A DNA stretch of 64,000 nucleotides. Origin: Bacteroidetes bacterium UBA4416. GTDB lineage: Bacteria; Bacteroidota; Bacteroidia; B-17B0; Aurantibacillaceae. A model generated the notes under the pieces. That model had not been told where the DNA came from, searched no databases, and saw only the letters and a program-made list of their open reading frames with translations. Shown here piece by piece: positions 45,867 to 54,956 of the stretch (positions within the stretch are counted from its first letter, which is position 1; each line of letters starts with the position of its first letter). The stretch lies in assembly GCA_002390745.1 (NCBI GenBank), contig DGQK01000074.1, forward strand, positions 1 through 64,000, in the 5' to 3' direction. A program made the position numbers and the translations under genes.

Positions 45867-47012
45867 CTAAGGGATCGTATTCGGGTCCAGGCTGAATGTT
45901 GTGGCCAACAAACTGATGACATTGTCGATGTTTGCCGTGGTCACATTGTACAGGTTAGTTCCGACATAGCCTTCGAGCTGTGCGATCTGAGCATTGGTAA
46001 TGGTTTTGGAAGGGTTGTAGTAAAATGCTTTGATAAAGCCAATGCCTTCCGAAAGGTTGTGGTGACGGTCTGCCGCTTTGGTGAAATTGGTTTTCGCCCC
46101 TTTCATGTAAGAAATGCATTTGGCGGCAGCTACTTTCTCCCATGTTTTCATGACGATATCGCGGGCAGCATCACGGCCACTATTGTCTTTATTGGAAATA
46201 GCAGCACGGCCTTTCAGGAAAGCATTCATGATGGTGCTGTTACAGTTGATGGCCACGTTCACCGAGTTGGCATAGCTTCCCCAGTTTTTAAGGCCTGTCA
46301 GGTTGGTTGGGAAATCAACCGGCACACCAAAGTATCCGAAAGCCTCGTCCCACGCTTTTTCCTGGGCAGTGATCCCGTTCACCAGGGTGGTATTGTCGTA
46401 AGTGCTGATGTTTGCCAGCTTGGTCATGGCCTGGTAATAGAACACCCCACCCATAATGCCTTTTTCCGTTTGCTCTTTGTATTCGAGCCCGTTGGCATCC
46501 ACGAGGATAGCTCTTACTGTGGCTGATTCATTCAGTTTTCCGGCGGTGCCGCTGGAAGCCGTTTGCACTGTTGGCGTTAAAGCCGCCGACGCGCTGGCGC
46601 TGGCAGCATCCGTATAGCTCATCTCAAGCTCTACAGGAAGGCCGTAGGCGGTTCCTGTCTGATCTTTCAGCTGCAGGCCGCTGCTATTGAGGCTTGCATC
46701 GGTAAAGCGCGCTCCCGCATTCACATACATATCTTTCAGCTTTTGCGCATCCAGCACCGGCTGTGTGGTTTGAGTAGTGGTATGTGCCGAACGGATGTAG
46801 GTGGTTAACTCACCCAACATGGCCAGGCGCTTCGCAGAAGCTGAAAAATCAGCCGATGCGAAGTTATAGGTCGTCGGAACATTATAGCCTGGTGTTGCAG
46901 GAGTTGGTGTAGGCTCCGGCTCGGCATCATCTTTTTTGTCTTTTTTGCAGGATCCCATAAAGGCCAGAACCGCAACACTTAATAATAACGATTTATTGAA
47001 CGTGAGTGTCAT
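45867..47012 (-). CDS. DUF4856 lipoprotein
   Basis: 381 aa. The lipobox LAFMGSC (Cys22) is followed by a Lys/Asp run and a Pro/Thr linker. The body fits the DUF4856 family: NVPTTYNF near the start, GLPVELEMS-like and KAWDEAFGYFGVP blocks, and a FIKAFYYN segment. Family members sit beside imelysin and HTTM genes in Bacteroidota, so a role in iron or haem handling at the cell surface is inferred. A terminator lies just downstream, so it is expressed separately from the imelysin operon. Confidence 0.82.
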   Translation of the reverse strand: MTLTFNKSLLLSVAVLAFMGSCKKDKKDDAEPEPTPTPATPGYNVPTTYNFASADFSASAKRLAMLGELTTYIRSAHTTTQTTQPVLDAQKLKDMYVNAGARFTDASLNSSGLQLKDQTGTAYGLPVELEMSYTDAASASASAALTPTVQTASSGTAGKLNESATVRAILVDANGLEYKEQTEKGIMGGVFYYQAMTKLANISTYDNTTLVNGITAQEKAWDEAFGYFGVPVDFPTNLTGLKNWGSYANSVNVAINCNSTIMNAFLKGRAAISNKDNSGRDAARDIVMKTWEKVAAAKCISYMKGAKTNFTKAADRHHNLSEGIGFIKAFYYNPSKTITNAQIAQLEGYVGTNLYNVTTANIDNVISLLATTFSLDPNTIP

Positions 47013-47051
47013 AAGTTTATTTATTATTTAGATTGATTTTAAATTACACGG

Positions 47052-47059
47052 CAAATGTA
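47052..47059 (-). promoter_or_regulatory. Candidate -7 element for the DUF4856 gene
   Basis: TACATTTG on the minus strand matches TAnnTTTG, 39 nt upstream of the ATG at 47012. No clear -33 box is visible. Confidence 0.35.
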
Positions 47060-47170
47060 TCCCTTTTTTAAAATCACGGACATACCATAAAACTAGTAGG
47101 CAGGAAAATCCCCCCTGAAGCACCAATAAACAACACATCATGATTTCAGCAAATCCGGCATTTTGCTACT

Positions 47171-47196
47171 ATTTATAGCAACAAATTGCTATAAAT
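47171..47196. promoter_or_regulatory. Perfect 11-bp inverted repeat upstream of the 47231 gene
   Basis: Arms ATTTATAGCAA and TTGCTATAAAT are exact reverse complements around CAAA. The right arm ends 34 nt before the ATG at 47231. TACCTTCG (47202-47209), a 7/8 match to TAnnTTTG, follows, so the palindrome would overlap the -33 region and could be a repressor site. AT-rich arms and no T-run argue against a terminator. Confidence 0.5.
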
Positions 47197-47230
47197 AAAC
47201 TTACCTTCGAATAAAATAAACCCAGAAACC

Positions 47231-47605
47231 ATGACCAAACTAGTAGAAAGCAACCCTTACGTGCGCATTTTAGAGAGCGATCCTTTTGACTCCGGCAACA
47301 ACATCCTGTATTACCAAAACATTGCCTCCTGTCTTGCTGAAGTAGGGCAACGTTATAACAACACCCAGGGAGAAGACATTTTCATGGGCTACTCCTCACT
47401 TTCCGAGCAAACCCAGTCCTTGTCCGACATGTACGCTGAGCTTTACCATACCGAAGACGACATCAAAGACCTCAAAAACATGATCTATACGGAGTTCCGC
47501 GCGGTACTGGTAGACCTCGAAGATTATTTTGAAAGTTATCCCGACGAAGCCACCAACAGAGACATTGAATTTGGAAAGATCTTCCTGCAGGCTTTTACCA
47601 TTTAA
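47231..47605 (+). CDS. Acidic hypothetical protein
   Basis: 124 aa, strongly acidic, no signal peptide or membrane segment. Predicted helices cover most of the chain (for example LSEQTQSLSDMYAELYHTED region). I do not recognise a family. It has its own leader with a perfect palindrome 34 nt upstream and no co-directional neighbour nearby, so it is probably a single regulated gene. Its end overlaps the AlkB remnant on the other strand by 11 nt. Confidence 0.6.
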   Translation: MTKLVESNPYVRILESDPFDSGNNILYYQNIASCLAEVGQRYNNTQGEDIFMGYSSLSEQTQSLSDMYAELYHTEDDIKDLKNMIYTEFRAVLVDLEDYFESYPDEATNRDIEFGKIFLQAFTI

Positions 47606-47720
47606 ACTCATTGCTCCCAGGCATGTCGCGCAGTGTGCGCAGAGTGATCGAATAGCGTAATCCCTTTACCGGGGCGATGCTATGCTCCCAATCCTGGCGG
47701 GTAGGCACAGCCCGACGCAT
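47595..47720 (-). pseudogene. C-terminal remnant of an AlkB-like dioxygenase
   Basis: A 41-codon minus-strand frame reads TRQDWEHSIAPVKG followed by LRYSITLRTLRDMPG. This matches the C-terminal strand of AlkB-type 2-oxoglutarate oxygenases (W-x-H-x-I-P-x-V ... RxSxTxRxL, including the 2-oxoglutarate Arg). Upstream the frame is closed by a TAA just before the Met and no matching remainder is visible, so the gene has been lost apart from its end. The match is by eye from family knowledge. Confidence 0.45.
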
Positions 47721-47998
47721 GCATTAGCAAGATATTTCTTCGCATCCTTTTTGCTGCACCATCGTCACACGAATCATGCTGCTGATTAATAAGCCCTGGA
47801 GCCATTAAACCCGTAAATCTTCTTTTAGTGCTCCAAGCGAAGGAACTAATTCCTTTGTAAGGGATTACCACGATAAAATAAAAAAAGCGGTGAAAAAGAA
47901 CTATTTACCGGCAAATCCCTAATTTTTACCTATATTTGCTTATCTTAAATTCCACCTGTTAACTTTTCCATTATAACGGTTTTTGGGATCCCATTCTA
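47721..47998. other. Intergenic stretch with a candidate promoter
   Basis: Together with the AlkB remnant this forms a gap of 393 nt between 47605 and 47999. The only signal I see is TATATTTG (47931-47938), which fits TAnnTTTG and lies 60 nt before the response regulator start. An open minus-strand frame of 63 codons (47680-47871) has no recognisable features. Confidence 0.4.
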
Positions 47999-48397
47999 TT
48001 GATAGACAAAACCGTATTATTTATTGATGATGACCAGGATGAACACCTGCTCATTCAGGAGGCCATTGCTGGAGATCATGACCTTCCGCGCTTCACGTAT
48101 TTCTTTTCTGCAAGACTGGCGCTATGTGAGCTGCAAACAAACCGGATAACACCCGATCTGATTGTAGTAGACATCAACATGCCCGTCATGAGTGGCATTG
48201 AGTTTCTGACAGAACTTAAAAAGCAAACGCACCTGAAGCAAATCCCGGTGATCATCCATTCCACCGCAGGCGATGGCTCTACAAAAAAAACCTGCGAAAA
48301 ACTTGGCGCAGCGGCTTTTTTAAAAAAAGCCACAAGCTTTGAATGCCTATTGAATACGATTCGCGAAATGCTTTCTATGAATGCTCTTTCTGCCTGA
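47999..48397 (+). CDS. Single-domain response regulator
   Basis: 132 aa with a TTG start (no ATG precedes the first beta strand). Receiver features: acidic FIDDDQDE, phospho-acceptor Asp in IVVDINMP, Thr in HSTAGDGS, and Lys in FLKKATS. No output domain, so it acts by protein contact or phospho-relay. The FIDDDQDEHLL subtype, related to CheY/Spo0F-like Rcp1 proteins, often pairs with PAS/GAF kinases. No kinase is adjacent; the closest is at 55442. Confidence 0.83.
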   Translation: MIDKTVLFIDDDQDEHLLIQEAIAGDHDLPRFTYFFSARLALCELQTNRITPDLIVVDINMPVMSGIEFLTELKKQTHLKQIPVIIHSTAGDGSTKKTCEKLGAAAFLKKATSFECLLNTIREMLSMNALSA

Positions 48398-49195
48398 GCT
48401 TTCAGTCCGCACCAACACTGGCAACCTCTGATCCTGATTGCTGCCTCTTCCCTGTCGCTGATGCTTCATGCCGGCAACAGCGATTCCCTCTTGCCCAAAA
48501 ACATCAGGGCTTTGCGCCCGCTTTTTTCACGGCAGGCTATCGGCTTCCGCTGGCCAATCAGTCGGTCATCAACTCCGGCCACGGCATTTACACCGAGGCA
48601 GGCCTCAACCCGGGAGCACTCATTTCCGGAAAGACGATCCTCGGCGTTTTCGTCGGCTGGGGCTGGAAAGATAATTTCTGGTCGACAGCTTTCGATGGCA
48701 GCTTTGTTCGGGATTACAGGCAGGCCATTGACCGCGACCTCAGCTTATCGCAGCCAGACTGGCTGTGAAATGCGATCATTTCACGATTATAGTTTGTATT
48801 ACGGGCTCATCGTCAAACTGCCCTTCCGATACTCTCCCGTCATTAAATTATACCGTGGCAGCACACGCAGCCATTACCAGGGAGCACCGGGCCTGGTAAC
48901 CGCTTCAGGAGATTACAACATGCTGCAGTTGCGGCGGGCTATGTACGGCTGTGAGCTGATGCTACTCAACCTGCCGGACCTTATTTGGAAAAAAAGGGAA
49001 GTGCCTAAAGTCCTGAAAAGACTGGGACTAAGCTTGTATTACGAGTATAGCGATTTCAGCACCTCTGCCCTGCATTTCACCGATGGCGATACCAGGCGCC
49101 TGATTCCGCTGAAACAATTCCTGCCGGGGAGCTGCTTTAATAGCTACCGCCACGAACACAAATTCGGCGGCAAGCTTTCCTACACCTTTATATGA
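48398..49195 (+). pseudogene. Frameshifted gene for a secreted or outer-membrane protein
   Basis: Coding character switches frames. In one frame a signal-like LILIAASSLSLMLHA (48434-48466) is followed by sequence that stops making sense. The next frame then gives LPLANQSVINSGHGIYTEAG and a GWGWKDNFWSTAF block, closing at TGA 48768. The first frame resumes with FHDYSLYYGLIVKLPF and continues to a barrel-like KFGGKLSYTFI end at 49195. No single frame covers the gene, so at least two indels are needed. It could be a pseudogene or sequencing error. I recognise no family. Confidence 0.55.
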
Positions 49196-49200
49196 CGGGA

Positions 49201-49234
49201 TAAAAAAAGGTCCTCCGCCCGTCGGCGGAGGACC
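49201..49234 (-). terminator. Strong rho-independent terminator of the metalloprotease gene
   Basis: GGTCCTCCGCC and GGCGGAGGACC form a perfect 11-bp GC-rich stem around a 4-nt loop. On the minus strand it is followed by seven T residues. It begins 22 nt after the stop at 49257. Confidence 0.9.
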
Positions 49235-49256
49235 CTAAGACAAGATGTTATGCTCC

Positions 49257-52200
49257 TTAACGGATGATAACGATCTTACCTGTTTTAACGATCCGGTTAT
49301 TCACCGAAACCTTGTACATATACACGCCGTTTACCAGCTCTTCCTGGCGAATGGTCCTTTCCCGCTCTTTCGGATCCAGGTCATAACGGGCCACTACTTT
49401 CTGATTTGCATCCATGATCTCAAATACCGCCTGTTGATCAACGGCATAAGCGACTGTCATGATCCCTGTATTCGGATTCGGATATACCGTGGTTACATCA
49501 CCTCCGTTCATCCGGATATCGATTGGCGGATCAGCGCTAAAGGTGCAATGTACTGTAAAGGTCGCTTTTACTTTGCAGACGGTAGTTCCAATAGTTGTAC
49601 TGGCATTCCAGGTAATTACCCCGCCCGGAGAAGCAAAGCTGATGCCCGCTCCTGTTCCTGTACCGCCGGACGGCGTGGCATTCGTTGCCGACCAACTGTA
49701 AATCGTAGTAGGATTGGTCACTACGGGCGATACACTAAAGAAGCTCGACAAGCCACAAGGAACGTTCGTAGGGCCGCTGATGGCAATTGTGGCCGGAGAC
49801 ATTGCTACCAGGGTGGTGCCTGTTGTCACGCAGCCCGTCATAATGTTTGTCGCTGTTAAGGTATATACTGTTGTTACACTCGGACAAGCCATGGTTGTAA
49901 CGGCTGTTGGCGTTGATAAGCCTGCCACAGGCGACCACTGGTATGTAACGAACTTGGCGAGGCCGCAGCTGCCGCTGATCGTCGTGCAGGAGCCTGCGCA
50001 AAGCGTGGCAGAAGGACTCATGCATAAGGATGGCTTCGGCACCACCGTTACCGTGGCCACAACAGAAATTCCCGGGCAATTGCCATTAGTACCGGTCACA
50101 GTATACGATGTTGTTGCTCCCGGCGTCACGGTGATGCAGCTGCTGGTAGCTCCGGTGCTCCAGGTATAGGTACTGGCTCCTGAGGCGCAGATGGTCTGCG
50201 GACTGCCGGCACATACCGTTGACGTCAGCGGGGATACCGTCAGGCTCGGAACCGGAGTTACAGAAACCGTCACAGCCGATGAAGCCGTACAACCTGTAGG
50301 CCCGGTTACATTTACCGTATAAACGGTGGTTACCGTCGGGCAGGCTGTGCTCGTTCCGGAGTTCGGAGAACCCAGTCCGGTTGTTGGCGTCCAGGTATAG
50401 GTTGTTCCTGCCGGTGTATTATCACATTTTGCCCTGATGACGGTGCAGGTCCCTGAGCAGATGGTTACGCTGCTGCTCATGCAAAGCACCGGTTTTGGAT
50501 TGACATACACCGTAGCGGTAGCCGTTGCGGTTATACAGCCGTTCCTGCTTCCCTGCACGGTGTATACCGTTGTACTGCCAGGTGATACCGTGATACAGGC
50601 ACTGGTTGCTCCTGTATTCCAGGTATAAGTCGTAAGACCTGCCGTTGCACAAAGCGTTTGCGGTGCACCGGCGCAAATGGTTGATGTTGAAGGCGAAATG
50701 CTGATTGATGGGAGTGGCGTCACATTCACCTGTAGCGTTGCCGTCCTCACGCAACCCGCAGCGTTCAACGCCGTTACGGTGTATATCGTGGTTACCGTAG
50801 GGCAGGCCGTTGTACTACCGGAGTACGGCGACGATAAGCCTGTTGCAGGTGCCCAGGTATAGCTATCTGTGGAGCCAAGGCAAGCAGCTGTAATCACCGT
50901 ACAGCTACCGGCGCAAATAGTAGGAGAAGGCGACAGGCACAGGCGTGGAAGCCGGTTCACTTCTACCGTGGAAGTTACCGTAGACTTACACTGGGTATTG
51001 GCATTCGTGCCTGTAACCGTATATACCGTCGTCACAACAGGAGCGTCGGTCATGCAGGCCGTGTTGGCTCCAGTGCTCCAGGTATATGTGCTCGCGCCTG
51101 CTGCGCAAATGGTCTGCGTAGTACCGGCACAGATGGTGGAAGTTAACGGCGAAACCGTTAAGACCGGAGCCGCGAGTACAACTACTGTAGTTGTAGCAAC
51201 CGTTGTGCAGCCGGCGAGGTTGGTAGCTGTAAGCGTATATACCGTGGTCACTTTGGGACAGGCGACGGTGCTTCCTGAATTTACCGAAGCAATGCCTCCC
51301 GGTGGCGACCATGTGTAGGTCACCGTGGTGAGGTCGGTATCGTCGCAGATTCCGTTGAGCACTGTGCAGGTGTTGGAGCACACCGACGTGCTGTTTGTCA
51401 GGCAGATCTGGGGTCCCGGTGTTGTGTACACGCTCGCAGTAGCTACGCCGGTACCACAGGCAGCGTTACTTCCTGTTACCGTATAGACGGTGAGCGGAGC
51501 GGTAGGACTCACCGTAATGCAGGCTGTGTTGGCTCCGGTGCTCCACGTATAAGAGGATGCTCCGGAAGCACAGAGGGTCTGTGTGGCTCCTGCGCAGATA
51601 GTGGATGTAGAAGGCGATATACTGATGGTTGTTGAAGAACCTGTAGCAATAGCCAGCGTGCTGGTTGCCGTGCAGCCTGTTGCCGGATCGGTTACCGTAA
51701 GCGTTAAACTTGCAGGAAGTGTGATCCAGGTTGTATTAAACGTTTGTGTATTTCCTGTGGTCGGCGAGGCATTGCTGGCGGTCCAGCTGTAAGTGTATCC
51801 TGCCGGCCCATAGTAGCTTTGCTGTAGTCCCGTCACAGGGCAAAGAGGGCCTGTGATGACCGGAGGCGGAGGCAGTGTGATCGTTACCGTGTGTGTCACA
51901 GCCGGATGCCCGTCAACCGAAAGGCTTACGACATAAGTGCCCGGAGAGGCGTAGGTATGGCATGGGTATTCGAAATTGCCGGTGGTGCTTCCTCCGTTGG
52001 TACCTGCCGGAATAAGCGTATTGGTGCCCGAAGTGGCGTTACCATCTCCGAAATCCCAGCTAAATGTTGTTCCGCAGCCAAGAGAGGTAAAGCAGGCCTC
52101 TCCGCAGTTCTTCACACAAAACGTAAAATCGTCGGCCGGCGCGCCAATCTGCCCGATGATATCGTTCGGAAGGTCGAGGCGGCAGCCCTGGGTGCTTAAC

Positions 52201-54722
52201 AAGGGAATGCCGGAGAAATTGTAGCCGCACTCGTTGGAGGTTGGCGTGCTGTTGAGAACGTTCGGGAAATTGATCACTCCGAGAAATTGCTGCGGACTGG
52301 CCGGATATCCTGCTCTGCCGACATACACACGCCCGTCAGGGCCCTGCTGGATAGAGTTGAAGAAAAAGATAGGAGCTGTATAACCGGTTGGCAGCATCGG
52401 AATGCTGATATAAGGCGGTGTCGTATGGCAGGGTGACAGCGCGCTCAGATCGTATTGCCTGATCGTCATCGAAGCTTTGGCATACAGCACTTTCGAGTTC
52501 GGGCTAAAGGCAATGCCGTAGCCGTCGATTCCGGTGATGGTAGCGATGTGGTTGAAGATCCCCGTTTCGCAATCAAAGTAGTAGATATAGCCCGATGCAG
52601 CATCAATATCCGCCAGGCAGTATAGTTTTTTATCAGGGCTGATCGCCATTTGCGTGATGCCGTTGTTCCCGCCTGCATAAGTTGCCGAAGGCACGTAAGG
52701 CCCGGAGCTGCTTAGCACAGGTACGTTGCTGATTCCGCTTCCGCTGATCCGGTAGGCAGCGATCCGGTCGTTCACAGGACTTACAGGACCTGGGTTCACA
52801 AGGCCCGACTGGTTGTTGTTCTTAGGTTTTACAATCAGCCAGTAATCGGTGCCGTTGCAATGCGGCACGGCGATCTGCGACTCGTTCGAGGCATAATTCT
52901 CGGAAGGGTTCACCGGTGTAGTGCTCATCACCATACCTCCCGGAACGCTCATATCCACCTCGTACTGGCTCACACCAGTAATCTGTGTCGGAGAGCTCAC
53001 ATCGCTTTGCGTATAAATGTAATAGTGATCGCTTGTTCCGGGCTTCGGCACAATCACCACGCCCTGGCTGGTAGAAACTGAGCCAGAGGCATTGTTGGAG
53101 CCATTGAGCGTACCGGCTCCATTGGTCATCGTTGCATGTGTGTTATTCCACACGCTGCGGCCGTTGGTATAGAACAGGAGATTGCCGCTGTTATCACTGA
53201 TAGCGGCGCTGGCTTCATCGGTACTGATGGAAGAAGGATTTTGCGCCACGGCAATACCAGTTGCAAAGCTTACCGAAGCATTCGTGCCAAAATACCAGTT
53301 GGCACGGTTGCCGGTATAAGGGGTGCAATTGGTCACAAAGATCTGCATAAGAGAAGAGTAATTATTTCCCAGGCCGTCGGTAATGTTGAGCGATACGTTG
53401 TAAGTTCCGGGAGTAGCATACACAATGCCGGTTGGGTTATTCGTTCCTGAAGCGCTGGAAGGCGTGCCGCCAGGGAAGTTCCAACTATAGGAAGAAGCTC
53501 CGGAACCTGCCAGGAAACCGATGGCAGCGCCAGTGCAGACTTGCTGCGAGCCTCCTGCAAGGGTGGTAATAAAGGTAGGGTCAATTGCATTCGCCTGGCA
53601 GCCTGTGGGCTGTGTGAGGCCCGTGACTATGTGATTGGAAAAAGAAACAAGGTTGGCGCGATAGGCTTGTATAGTAGCATGCATGCGGTCGGCCTGGTCT
53701 TCGGTAAAGGTATTCCGGCAGGTGCCAGGCTGGTCGTAAGCATAATCCATATGGTTTTCATACATGTCGGGCAGGTTCGGTGATTCGGAGCAGGAATTCG
53801 GAGGACTGGCCGATAAAGCCGAACAGCTGGTTTGGTTCGGAGCCGCTACCGGCGGGGTATCGCAGCATTCGTCACCACTGAGGTTACAGGGTGTGCCATT
53901 GATCACTTCCGAACAGCCAAACTGGAAGGTATGAAACAGTCCAAGGTAGTGACCGGCCTCATGGATGAGGATCCGGCCCTGGTTATAAAACGTGCCTGAC
54001 GAGCCGATACCAAACCCATCGAGCCTCATGACTACACCGTCGAGGTATGCCGCGGGCCCCAGTATCGGGAAAGGCGCATAGCCGATCACACTGTTCACAT
54101 AGGGGCTTGGCACCTGGCTGATCTTGTCAACCACCCAGATATTCATGTACCTGTTGAAGGAAAAACCGCTGTAGGCAACATTTACCAGGGCCTGCTGGCT
54201 ATTGGCACCTGTAGCATTCATGTTGTGGTTAGCAGCCACTGTGTTGGCCACGGCGGTAGTACAGCGTGTAATGCCGGGCGTGGTGTTGTAATACAGGCTT
54301 GCATTGTAAGCGCTCACATTGGCCCAGGGCTGGCCATTGGGAAGTGTTTGCGCCAGGCAGAATTTGATCTGCGCATCGTCGGCAATGCTACCGTAAGTAG
54401 AGCCAAGCAGGTTGGCAAAGCCGTCGTTCAGCAGGTTGATTTGCGCCTGCACCTGCGCGTCTGTCATAGCCGATGCGTTGGTGCCGACAAGATGAACCAC
54501 CACAGGGATCACATAGTTATTGGGCTGGGTCCTCATTGCGGAAGCCTGCCGCTTGTTTTCGGCGATCTGTTTCCGGATGAAAACCCGCACAGAGTCGAAA
54601 TCTGATCCCGCTGCGCTGTCGCCTTTAATCACATTCAGGATGTGGTCGAAGCCACAGGCGTCCTGAGCGAAACAACAGGCATTGCAGAAAGCAATGATAA
54701 GTAGAAAGATTACTTTTTTCAT
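49257..54722 (-). CDS. Secreted M43-type zinc metalloprotease with PKD and Ig-like repeats, type A T9SS signal
   Basis: 1821 aa. After the signal peptide (1-20) comes a pappalysin-like M43 domain with zinc site His254-Glu255-x2-His258-x2-Gly-x2-His264 (HEAGHYLGLFH) and a Met-turn NHMDYAYD. Then: a PKD domain (about 380-460), a propeller-like region with SPDKKLYCLADID (about 475-790), a second PKD domain (FSWDFGDGNA), four pairs of Cys-containing Ig-like repeats (about 1030-1645), and a last domain ending in a type A sorting signal (YPNPNTG ... GVYMYKVS). It is probably exported through the outer membrane by T9SS and attached or released. Single gene, own promoter and terminator. Confidence 0.88.
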   Translation of the reverse strand: MKKVIFLLIIAFCNACCFAQDACGFDHILNVIKGDSAAGSDFDSVRVFIRKQIAENKRQASAMRTQPNNYVIPVVVHLVGTNASAMTDAQVQAQINLLNDGFANLLGSTYGSIADDAQIKFCLAQTLPNGQPWANVSAYNASLYYNTTPGITRCTTAVANTVAANHNMNATGANSQQALVNVAYSGFSFNRYMNIWVVDKISQVPSPYVNSVIGYAPFPILGPAAYLDGVVMRLDGFGIGSSGTFYNQGRILIHEAGHYLGLFHTFQFGCSEVINGTPCNLSGDECCDTPPVAAPNQTSCSALSASPPNSCSESPNLPDMYENHMDYAYDQPGTCRNTFTEDQADRMHATIQAYRANLVSFSNHIVTGLTQPTGCQANAIDPTFITTLAGGSQQVCTGAAIGFLAGSGASSYSWNFPGGTPSSASGTNNPTGIVYATPGTYNVSLNITDGLGNNYSSLMQIFVTNCTPYTGNRANWYFGTNASVSFATGIAVAQNPSSISTDEASAAISDNSGNLLFYTNGRSVWNNTHATMTNGAGTLNGSNNASGSVSTSQGVVIVPKPGTSDHYYIYTQSDVSSPTQITGVSQYEVDMSVPGGMVMSTTPVNPSENYASNESQIAVPHCNGTDYWLIVKPKNNNQSGLVNPGPVSPVNDRIAAYRISGSGISNVPVLSSSGPYVPSATYAGGNNGITQMAISPDKKLYCLADIDAASGYIYYFDCETGIFNHIATITGIDGYGIAFSPNSKVLYAKASMTIRQYDLSALSPCHTTPPYISIPMLPTGYTAPIFFFNSIQQGPDGRVYVGRAGYPASPQQFLGVINFPNVLNSTPTSNECGYNFSGIPLLSTQGCRLDLPNDIIGQIGAPADDFTFCVKNCGEACFTSLGCGTTFSWDFGDGNATSGTNTLIPAGTNGGSTTGNFEYPCHTYASPGTYVVSLSVDGHPAVTHTVTITLPPPPVITGPLCPVTGLQQSYYGPAGYTYSWTASNASPTTGNTQTFNTTWITLPASLTLTVTDPATGCTATSTLAIATGSSTTISISPSTSTICAGATQTLCASGASSYTWSTGANTACITVSPTAPLTVYTVTGSNAACGTGVATASVYTTPGPQICLTNSTSVCSNTCTVLNGICDDTDLTTVTYTWSPPGGIASVNSGSTVACPKVTTVYTLTATNLAGCTTVATTTVVVLAAPVLTVSPLTSTICAGTTQTICAAGASTYTWSTGANTACMTDAPVVTTVYTVTGTNANTQCKSTVTSTVEVNRLPRLCLSPSPTICAGSCTVITAACLGSTDSYTWAPATGLSSPYSGSTTACPTVTTIYTVTALNAAGCVRTATLQVNVTPLPSISISPSTSTICAGAPQTLCATAGLTTYTWNTGATSACITVSPGSTTVYTVQGSRNGCITATATATVYVNPKPVLCMSSSVTICSGTCTVIRAKCDNTPAGTTYTWTPTTGLGSPNSGTSTACPTVTTVYTVNVTGPTGCTASSAVTVSVTPVPSLTVSPLTSTVCAGSPQTICASGASTYTWSTGATSSCITVTPGATTSYTVTGTNGNCPGISVVATVTVVPKPSLCMSPSATLCAGSCTTISGSCGLAKFVTYQWSPVAGLSTPTAVTTMACPSVTTVYTLTATNIMTGCVTTGTTLVAMSPATIAISGPTNVPCGLSSFFSVSPVVTNPTTIYSWSATNATPSGGTGTGAGISFASPGGVITWNASTTIGTTVCKVKATFTVHCTFSADPPIDIRMNGGDVTTVYPNPNTGIMTVAYAVDQQAVFEIMDANQKVVARYDLDPKERERTIRQEELVNGVYMYKVSVNNRIVKTGKIVIIR
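49790..51640 (-). repeat. Four alternating pairs of Ig-like repeats (super-repeat about 460 nt)
   Basis: Type a units read STICAGxxQTLCASG ... YTWSTGA ... CITVSP ... YTVTG. Type b units read SPSPTICAGSCTVI ... YTWxPxxGLxSP ... ACPxVTTVYT. They alternate a-b four times. Each unit carries four or more Cys. Confidence 0.75.
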
Positions 54723-54763
54723 ACATTTGGTTTAGAAGGTGAATAATCGGAAAAGGAGTTAAC

Positions 54764-54795
54764 CAAATGTATATGAATTATTCATCGCGAATCAA
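54764..54795 (-). promoter_or_regulatory. Promoter of the metalloprotease gene with -33 and -7 boxes
   Basis: On the minus strand TTG (54795-54793), 21 nt, then TACATTTG (54771-54764). This fits the Bacteroidota TTG-N17-23-TAnnTTTG form and lies about 41 nt upstream of the ATG at 54722. It is the best promoter match in the window. Confidence 0.6.
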
Positions 54796-54832
54796 GCGTA
54801 AAATTACCTGATTTTCACAGGTAATTTTACGC
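54796..54832. promoter_or_regulatory. Perfect 15-bp palindrome abutting the -33 box
   Basis: Arms GCGTAAAATTACCTG and CAGGTAATTTTACGC are exact reverse complements around a 7-nt loop. The palindrome touches the -33 TTG of the metalloprotease promoter. It also lies 124 nt beyond the stop of the DUF3606 gene, so it could instead be that gene's terminator, though no T-run follows the stem. Confidence 0.5.
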
Positions 54833-54956
54833 AAATCCTAAAACGTTGCCTTTTATTCCCGGTACCAACGTCACGCAGACAATCAGGAGAGAACACAATC
54901 CTAAAAGGATGAGACTCTCCCGTTAACATAAAAAGGAAGCGTGGTTTTTCTTACTA

